From Galerina marginata (Eukaryota > Basidiomycota > Agaricomycetes > Agaricales > Galerinaceae), in contig JAECYW010000028.1 of assembly GCA_023014335.1 (NCBI GenBank), positions 434,001 through 498,000 on the forward strand: a stretch of DNA of 64,000 nucleotides, read 5' to 3'. Positions 57,672-64,000 of this stretch are shown here, piece after piece. Both the position numbers and the translations under genes were made by a program. The notes under the pieces are model-generated. The model was given only the letters and a program-made list of their open reading frames with translations. It was not told where the DNA came from and made no database searches. Numbering within the stretch: the first letter of the stretch is position 1; each line of letters starts with the position of its first letter.

Positions 57672-58417
57672 TTGCTCGTCGTATTTAAAATTTCGTTTGA
57701 GAAATCGCTCGAGTCATGTACGAATCATTCAAATCTGTAAATTTCGTGATCTTGGCTTGGGATGTCTCGGGGTCTACAGCAGTCAGGTTTAAACTCGCTG
57801 AGAACTCGTCGAGTGCTGACCAGCGAGCAGAGATGGCTATTCCAATTCCCTCAAATCCAAGTTAGTTTCAATCATTGAAAACTTAACAAGTTCTTACTAT
57901 TATCTATTCAACTTTTCCTGTCAACGAATACGCAACCTCGACTGCTGGAATTGAACTCAACTTATTTCAAATTATACTCTAAAGAGAATCGTCCACGAAC
58001 TTTGCTAAAAAGCTATAGAAGGGCGAGCGCTTAGGCCTCGGAGGGCTTGTAACTACTGAAAATCAAGAGTTCTTTTGGGTCATTATAACCGGTTATAACT
58101 ACCCAACAAATTCTCACAGTATGCCATGGACCCATATCAGTGTCACCCAAAGCGCCATGTAGAGCCTCAGGCTTGAGGTCGGAGATTTGATTGAATTTTT
58201 AGGCTTAGGTTCAAGTCTTCTATCTGTTCAAGTCTTCTATCTTTATCAAGAGGGAGAATTTAGAAACCAGTGAGAATTTGAGTGACCAAGACACATATTC
58301 TCTACCCCAAGTTCAATAGAAACCTTTGCTTTAAATACATAAAAACAGATGCTGACCTCTCAATTTATAGTCATTGGTAAATATACCTGCAGATACTGCC
58401 AAAAAAATTCAAGTGAT
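57672..58417. other. Spacer, no gene seen
   Basis: It is AT-rich. One direct repeat, TTCAAGTCTTCTATCT twice at about 58,210-58,242. Confidence 0.4.
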
Positions 58418-58443
58418 AACGAGTCCTATTTATAGGACTCGTT
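58418..58443. repeat. Perfect hairpin, 12-bp arms
   Basis: AACGAGTCCTAT is followed by TT and its exact reverse complement, then by CTTTTATT. It would fold into a stable stem with a two-base loop (more likely a four-base loop with the last pair open). Confidence 0.9.
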
Positions 58444-60122
58444 CTTTTATTGATTTGGACAGGTCAAAAATCGCACAGGTGTTGACGCTCAACGAGCCGG
58501 CAAACGCCGCCCTCTATTTTTAGTTCTCCGTCATCTTCGGCAGCTCAATGTCACTCACGCTCTCTTCTCCTCCACTTCCGTCTTCATGCTTAGCCCATCC
58601 TTCATTGTTGCACCGTCGTTGATAAAGTCGTAAATGTTGGTATGTTCTTTCACGGTACTTTGCAAATCTCCTATATTGACCTTGTTTTTTTTTCGCCATC
58701 AGCTTCACCCCCGATGCAAATTCAGAACATGAATCATGCATGAATATCGCCTTGCCTCTGCCTGTGCGGCAGCCGTAGCTTTCTAGCCTCCTTGCCGTCA
58801 CAACCAATCTCCACCGGCACCACTGTAGTCGGCCCCTGCATCCCCAACGCTGCCACGGAGCCCACATCACTTCTCCCATTCCGCACTCGCGAGCAGCCAC
58901 ACTCCTTCTCGTTGACCCAGTGCAACGACCACCTCGTAAGCAGTCTCACTCTATTTCCATTCCTGTTCTCAATGTTGTGTCTAGGCCATGGCTGTCTCGC
59001 ACGTCTAACCCCCGACTGTTCAAATCCTTAGTCCTGCCTTCCACTCTGTTGGGATAGCTGTCACGATTTGCTCGCGTCGTCAACGCCCAAATTGTTCTTT
59101 CTCTTCCCCGCTCTCCAGCACTGCTGCGCCGCTCTTTACAGTCCCCATCTACTTGCCGACAGCCTTCCTCCCAATATCCGCGCCGTCGTCCTCGCCTAAC
59201 GTTGGCCTGCTTACTTCCTCATTGTCTTGCCATTGATACCCGCCCTTGTATCCTCGCTTGTTCATCCATCTGGCGCATACCCCACAACCACACGCCCATT
59301 TCCTCGCTCGCAACCTATGTCCACTGATGATCAACACCGACCCGAGGCAACGTTTGGGTTCCAAATTTCCAACTTTCGGGTAGCACCGCAGACGGAACCG
59401 TCAAACTAGTTCTCTCGCCCCCGCCCTCCACACGTCGGACCAACGGGGCAGTCATCCCTTGCGAACACTCGGCGAGCGGAGGTGTTAAGTTGGCACTGGT
59501 TATTGCTGCTGTCACTGCTGCTGCTATATGATGATGCACTTCGTGTCGTTGTCATATTGTGAGCCAAACATGAACCTCCACCAAGTCATACCATTGGCTT
59601 CCTGTCAGTCCATGTCCGAAGCAAACGTTGAACAATTTCACTCGGTACGTGTTCTTCGCACAGTTCTCAAGTATCGTGAACCTTACAATGGGAACCGCAG
59701 CTGCCTTCCCTTTTTATTTTCCTCTAATGTAATCGCACTGTTAATATATGAAACCTTGCTGATGACAACTGTGATTCCCTCCATGACTGCCACGTGAACT
59801 GCGTCTGTTCCCGCCATTTTTGACGGCACTCCTTATCCTGACTGCAGCTGCCCGTCACATTTGCACTTGCACTCTGACAGCTCTTGCCATCTTGAATACC
59901 GTGCAGTGTTCAATCCTTGTCTGTGAATTTAAGTGCCAACCACCTCTTCCAACCTCATCTACTCTCTCCAGAATTTGCATCGACTTCTTCTTTCTGTTAT
60001 TGCTTTTTCTGTAGCATCGCAATGAAGACACCAGGTCCCTAATTCTTGCAGTCCTGAAAGCCTCACTGGTTCAGATTGTCAGAAGTTCTCGGTTCATGGT
60101 GTCGGCCAACTTGCTAAATGGT
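58444..60122. other. No firm gene, pyrimidine-rich plus strand
   Basis: Frames of up to 126 codons (minus strand, 58,900-58,520) lack domains. The composition resembles that of 48.1-49.3 kb, and both stretches are followed by a copy of the short dispersed motif. Confidence 0.35.
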
Positions 60123-60170
60123 AAAAAAAAGGAGGGACTCGTACGTGCCATGCAGTGCAATGGCCTACAA
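60123..60170. repeat. Short dispersed motif, copy 3
   Basis: An A-run is followed by GGAGGGACTCGTACGTGCCA and CAATGGCCTAC. See the copies at 35,150 and 49,607. Confidence 0.6.
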
Positions 60171-60324
60171 GACAAGTTTGATTAGGATTTGCATGGCTAA
60201 ATTCCTTTCTCTCTTCTGCTGTTTTGGCCTGAAATTTAAATTTCTCTTATTATTCTAACCATAGCTTTGTTCTGATGACATTCTTCGAGCTTCATAAAGA
60301 GTTTGAGATTTTTCCCTCATGATG

Positions 60325-60437
60325 TGTGCGACGCATGAATTGGGACGTGTGTAGTCACGTGCATAAATGGACCTTCGGATTCCAAATCGGTCAGATTGGT
60401 CTTTTCGAAATTCGTCCGCTTTTGGAAATCCCTTGCA
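60325..60437 (+). repeat. Dispersed repeat family, copy D
   Basis: It carries GCGACGCATGAATTGGGACG, AGTCACGTGCATAAATGGAC, CTTCGGATTCCAAATCGG, CGAAATTCGTCCGCTTTTGG and AAATCCC. The 5' part found in copies A-C is missing or diverged. Confidence 0.65.
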
Positions 60438-60866
60438 ATTGGAAGAGGCTTAGCTGCCCCGAAAATGGTTGGGCTCTAATCACAGATCAATTGACGCACG
60501 CTGTGAAGACGACATATAACTCGCAAATACGAGCTAGTTCGTCGCGAAAGTCTTTGACTCATTGGTACTCCCAACGCGAGTTCCTCCTTCTTTCGAGTCA
60601 TCATAATCATGCACTAACCCACCAACCATCCATTATCATGTCTTCTTTGCAGTCGACGGGTCTAGTCCAAAACTACTATGCCGTTGTCATACCTTCTTTG
60701 CGCTCATCGCGATGCGGATGGTCCGCATACTCACTAAGAAATCTTTGTCTCCAGGCCACTTGAACGGTCTTGTCTTTGACTCGACTTTGATATATTATGC
60801 GTGAGTTCTTGCCACAGACTCTCATATACAGTTCCCTTAACCAAATCTACCCCTCATTTATCGATC

Positions 60867-61540
60867 ATGGATGAAACATTTTTGACACATCTCATACTTG
60901 GCAGAAGTTTTGACCAGAAACCAGAGTCCACTCTGAGTAAAAAGGCTACGGAGGAGGTGATCAAGTTGACCGTCAGTAAAGTTCAAGTTATCTGTAATAC
61001 ACGATAAACATACATGTTTAGAAAACCGTCAATGCTCACCATCTACAAGTCCGGGCTGCTCTTCAGAAGGCCGACGCAGCTTCTTCCGCCTGCTCTTATG
61101 GCGATGTAGGCGTCATCAACCTTCTAACTGTAAGTTGACGATGATTTCGTTCAAAGTTATTGGATAATAACACTATGCCGTCAGGCACAAATTCGCGCAG
61201 AGGTCGGAAACCTCAACCACACCGTTGAGCAGTACCGAGAGATAATCAAAGACTTTCGTTTCGCGATCAAGCAAGATTTTATACACCAACCTGACAGGTT
61301 TCGTGATGTCCTATTAGCAGCAGTGAGAGTTAACACGTTATATCCGATTTATGCCCTCCCATTGACTATCAAAGTCAGGCTCGACTTGAAGAGCACACCA
61401 GGGATTGCATGCTTACCCTAAAGGGAATAACTGATGCTGTCCAGACCTTCAGAGATCTGAGAAAGGACGCCAACTTTGTTCAGATGATGTTATGTATTGG
61501 GATCAGCATCTTCACATGCGTTTTACTTTCCAAGATTTGA
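60867..61540 (+). CDS. Small helical protein with C-terminal membrane anchor
   Basis: Four exons join in phase 0 at every junction: 60867-60980, 61022-61129, 61185-61322 and 61379-61540. The introns are 41, 55 and 56 nt, and the product is 173 residues. It starts MDETFLTHLILGRSFDQKPE. The middle is largely helical with charged heptads (AQIRAEVGNLNHTVEQYREI, ARLEEHTRDCMLTLKGIT). The last residues MMLCIGISIFTCVLLSKI form one membrane helix with almost nothing after it, so a tail-anchored topology with the helical part in the cytosol is likely. No family is recognised. Four clean exons with consistent phase make it likely to be a real gene. Confidence 0.65.
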
Positions 61541-63100
61541 TGTTTCATACATGACAATTCAATCGTGGTTCAAACATACATACACGACCTTCTAAGCAGT
61601 AGATTATACTGTGATACAAAGATCCATCCATCCATATTGTAGATCATATGACAGGGTTACAGTTAGAATCTTCAAATTTGTTGATTCATCGTCCATTCTC
61701 GACTAAGTATATGAACTAAAATATGCCCTTAAAACCCAGATACTGGCCAAATTCGCAGCGACCATGGAGTGGCAACATTGAACATCAATCCGAGTAAAGG
61801 AGGCGGCAGAGATGGGGACGCTCAACGGCACCTAAAGGGCGGTCCATCGATGTTTAAGTGCTGGTCGTTGTGTCGTTTCCGGGAAGTGAGGGGTACTTTA
61901 CACTGCGGGAGGTGGGTGGCGGCATCGGCCATGTGCACATAGACACCGATCGCCATTGACGAGGTGGAGGTGGTGAGACAGCATTAACGTTGTCGACACC
62001 AAACCAGAAGGTGCAGCTCTGCAGGCACTGTTAATGGAGGAAGGAGAGGTGGGCAGTATTGGCCATCGACTTGCCGCTTCACCTGCATTTAGTAGGCGAG
62101 CTGCATTAGCCACATCGACGTGTCGAGGATGTAGCGGCTGCGTAGTAGTGACTTAGTATCATCGCATCAGCGTCATAGGCGGTGGTGGAGGCGCCAGCTG
62201 TGTTGACGCAGGTGGAGGTGGAGGCGGGGCACATCAATCACGTCGATGTCGCCCCCGAGGTGGAATGGTTGCTTCGGCCATGTCAACCATATCCATGGGA
62301 GTCGATGACGCGGACTTGTGCATTAGGGATGTTGACGCAGGTGGAGCTGGCGGCGGCGTCCCGCATCGACGATGTGGGCGGGTGGACGCAGAAGTGAGTA
62401 GTAGGTTCAAGTTGGACTGAGTTTCTGCACCAAAATGTGGGAACGGTGGTCTTGTCGCATGCTGGTACCCTCCACACCTATCCGCTGGGTTCCTCGCTGA
62501 TCGGGTTCCCTGGCGCAGTCGTCGTGCGACGGATCTTGAGAGAAATTGGCCAAAAGCCGAATGTCAGGTGTTCTAGTTGGAAAGTTGCGATCGTCACCTG
62601 GAAACTGAAGAAAATTATATCATAGTCAGCAGTCATCGACAGGTCGAGATGGACCTTGATTCGAGAATGGCCAGAGTGATTGCGAGTTCCCATGCAAACT
62701 AAATAGATAATCAAATCAGTTCGACCAGTTTGCAACAAAAGAAACTTGCCTCTGTTCAAAATAATTACCTGGGCTGCGGATGTACTAGATGATCATCAAC
62801 GAGCCCTAAAATGTGGGACGCTGCTTTGCCTTCGGCCCGCTGGGCCGGGGCTTATTTAATTTTTGCGGCCTGTTTTGGTCTGGTTCTTCTTCAACTCCAC
62901 TGCCACGTATACGCCTAGCTTATCTCTTCTTTCCGAGCCATCAGCCACGCCGTATTGGAACCTTATCGAAATTTGTTCGATGAATCAAAAAGCCAACTCT
63001 CTTCACCGAACGAGGTCGCACAGGAGCTTGAAGCTTTTCCAGATCAAAGGTCGGATGCAGGCTGTTATTTTTCTAAAGAAAAGGAGTGTTCCACTGCTAT
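61541..63100. other. Spacer with a G-rich segment
   Basis: 61.85-62.40 kb is G-rich on the plus strand, with GTTGACGCAGGTGGAG occurring twice (about 62,203 and 62,331) and a related word at 39,050. No gene is supported. A plus-strand exon-like stretch (AISHAVLEPYRNLFDESKSQ, about 62,940-63,000) may belong to the gene at the right edge. Confidence 0.35.
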
Positions 63101-63199
63101 ATCTATCAATACAACTTAACGCAGATCGCTTCCATTATTCTCGAGATGGTATGTCTTTCCCTTCCCTTGTCCTTCTTTCTTCCATTCACCCTTCCTTTT

Positions 63200-63964
63200 T
63201 CCATCACAGCTGGACCAGATTATTAACTTTGAGGAAGAACGCCCCGAATGCCGGCTCTGGACACCTTTCTAAAGGTTCAGGTGGAACTCGTCGGCAGTCC
63301 CTGAGTCGGGCGAGGACTGTGATGAAGGAGACGATGACCCTGGTTTGTCCCCTCAATTGATTCAACGTAGACGATTCTAGTTGTTCACTATCTCAGGTGT
63401 TATCCAAGGAATTAACCGGGAGAGGCCCTCATCGTCGGACTCCTCGTCAGTTCACAATGAGGCCGAGGATCCTTCGGTTTCCTCGAAAATACTGGACCAG
63501 CGTCCGTTTGACTCTGCTACTGACTTTGGACTTCCGCGACGACGGGATCCAGACGCCCTGCCGCCGCGGAACATCTTTGAGTCATTCTTGCGCGGTTTAC
63601 ACTACTTCTTGGTCGGTCTTGTTTCGGGAAACGCCATATTCGGCATGAGAGCTGAGCTTTTGACAGTCATACTTTCCATTCCCAGTTTGCTCAAGAGCAC
63701 TGCTAAATTTGCGTATGGTAAGCAAGCATTTCTATTGGTAAATAGAATTGCTGTTCAATATTGAATTTTTGGTATCTAGTAAACCAGTTCGTTGGGGCGA
63801 TGTAAGTTCTTTCCGTTATATCTCTAATTTTCTCGTCCTGACGGAAATTCGCACAGATTCATGGGCCAATCAACGCTAGGACATTCTCCCGGCGACACTG
63901 CTTTTGGACTTCCGGCTAGGATCGTCAGTACGTTTTTCGGTGCTATCATGGACATGTTTATGTG
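63200..63964 (+). CDS. Membrane protein gene, partial, continues past the right edge
   Basis: Exons that agree in phase are: one ending at 63,342 (VPESGEDCDEGDDDPG); 63397-63718 (VIQGINRERPSSSDSSSVH through PPRNIFESFLRGLHYFLVGL and MRAELLTVILSIPSLLKS); 63781-63802; and 63857-63964 (GQSTLGHSPGDTAFGLPARI, FFGAIMDMFMW). A GTAAGG donor follows. Introns are 54, 62 and 54 nt. The first part is acidic and disordered, the second hydrophobic with at least two likely membrane segments. Upstream in the same frame LDQIINFEEERPECRLW (from an acceptor at about 63,209) runs into TAA at 63,270, so either an exon boundary is missed there or the gene carries a nonsense codon. I do not recognise the family. Confidence 0.45.
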
Positions 63965-64000
63965 GTAAGGCTCCTGTCCGTTGACTCGTCTCTTTGAACC

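Noticed and set aside
1..64000. tRNA, rRNA and riboswitch candidates
   Set aside because: No cloverleaf with a proper T-arm, no rRNA signature and no known riboswitch core could be found by eye.

Overview
This window looks like a piece of an Agaricomycete (mushroom-forming basidiomycete) nuclear genome. The signs are dense short GT-AG introns of about 41-75 nt, recognisable fungal families (GH28 pectinase, iterative type I polyketide synthase, APC2, dynamin, WD40) and lineage-specific acidic or membrane proteins. No ribosomal RNA, tRNA or CRISPR array was found, and no intact transposase or reverse transcriptase could be read. The window is gene-poor and repeat-rich, and much of its coding material is decayed.

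Layout. 0-7.4 kb: three broken copies of a GH28 polygalacturonase-type gene on the minus strand. Two lie in a tandem duplication of about 2.4 kb and share one deletion. 7.8-8.2 kb: a small foldback element with 27-bp terminal inverted repeats. 9.8-10.3 kb: the 3' end of an unidentified intron-rich gene. 10.3-18 kb: mostly featureless, with traces of decayed coding. 18.0-22.4 kb: a large six-exon gene for a 1385-residue acidic, low-complexity protein with a structured C-terminal third. 23.6-29.8 kb: a nearly full-length but heavily frameshifted polyketide synthase ending in a reductase domain. 30.7-34.5 kb: decayed coding on both strands, including an intron-retaining APC2 relic. 35.6-36.9 kb: a WD40-like gene with one frameshift.

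43.2-44.8 kb: a compact seven-exon dynamin-family GTPase (410 residues), the best intact gene besides the 18 kb one. 45.7-46.3 kb and 54.4-55.3 kb: two non-autonomous elements with perfect terminal inverted repeats and perfect 8-bp target duplications, the pattern of hAT transposons. 50.0-51.0 kb and 60.9-61.5 kb: two unidentified genes, the second coding for a small helical protein with a C-terminal membrane anchor. 63.4 kb to the right edge: exons of a membrane protein that runs out of the window. A repeat family of about 150-200 bp occurs four times between 45 and 60 kb, and a short 40-bp motif occurs three times.

The genes do not form an obvious pathway. The main story is a repeat-rich region where metabolic and housekeeping gene copies were duplicated with their introns and then decayed, amid small DNA transposons. 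The observations most worth following are the 856-bp hAT-like element with eight same-direction subterminal motifs and a captured-looking reading frame, the GTPase whose G4 motif is replaced, and the large lineage-specific protein.
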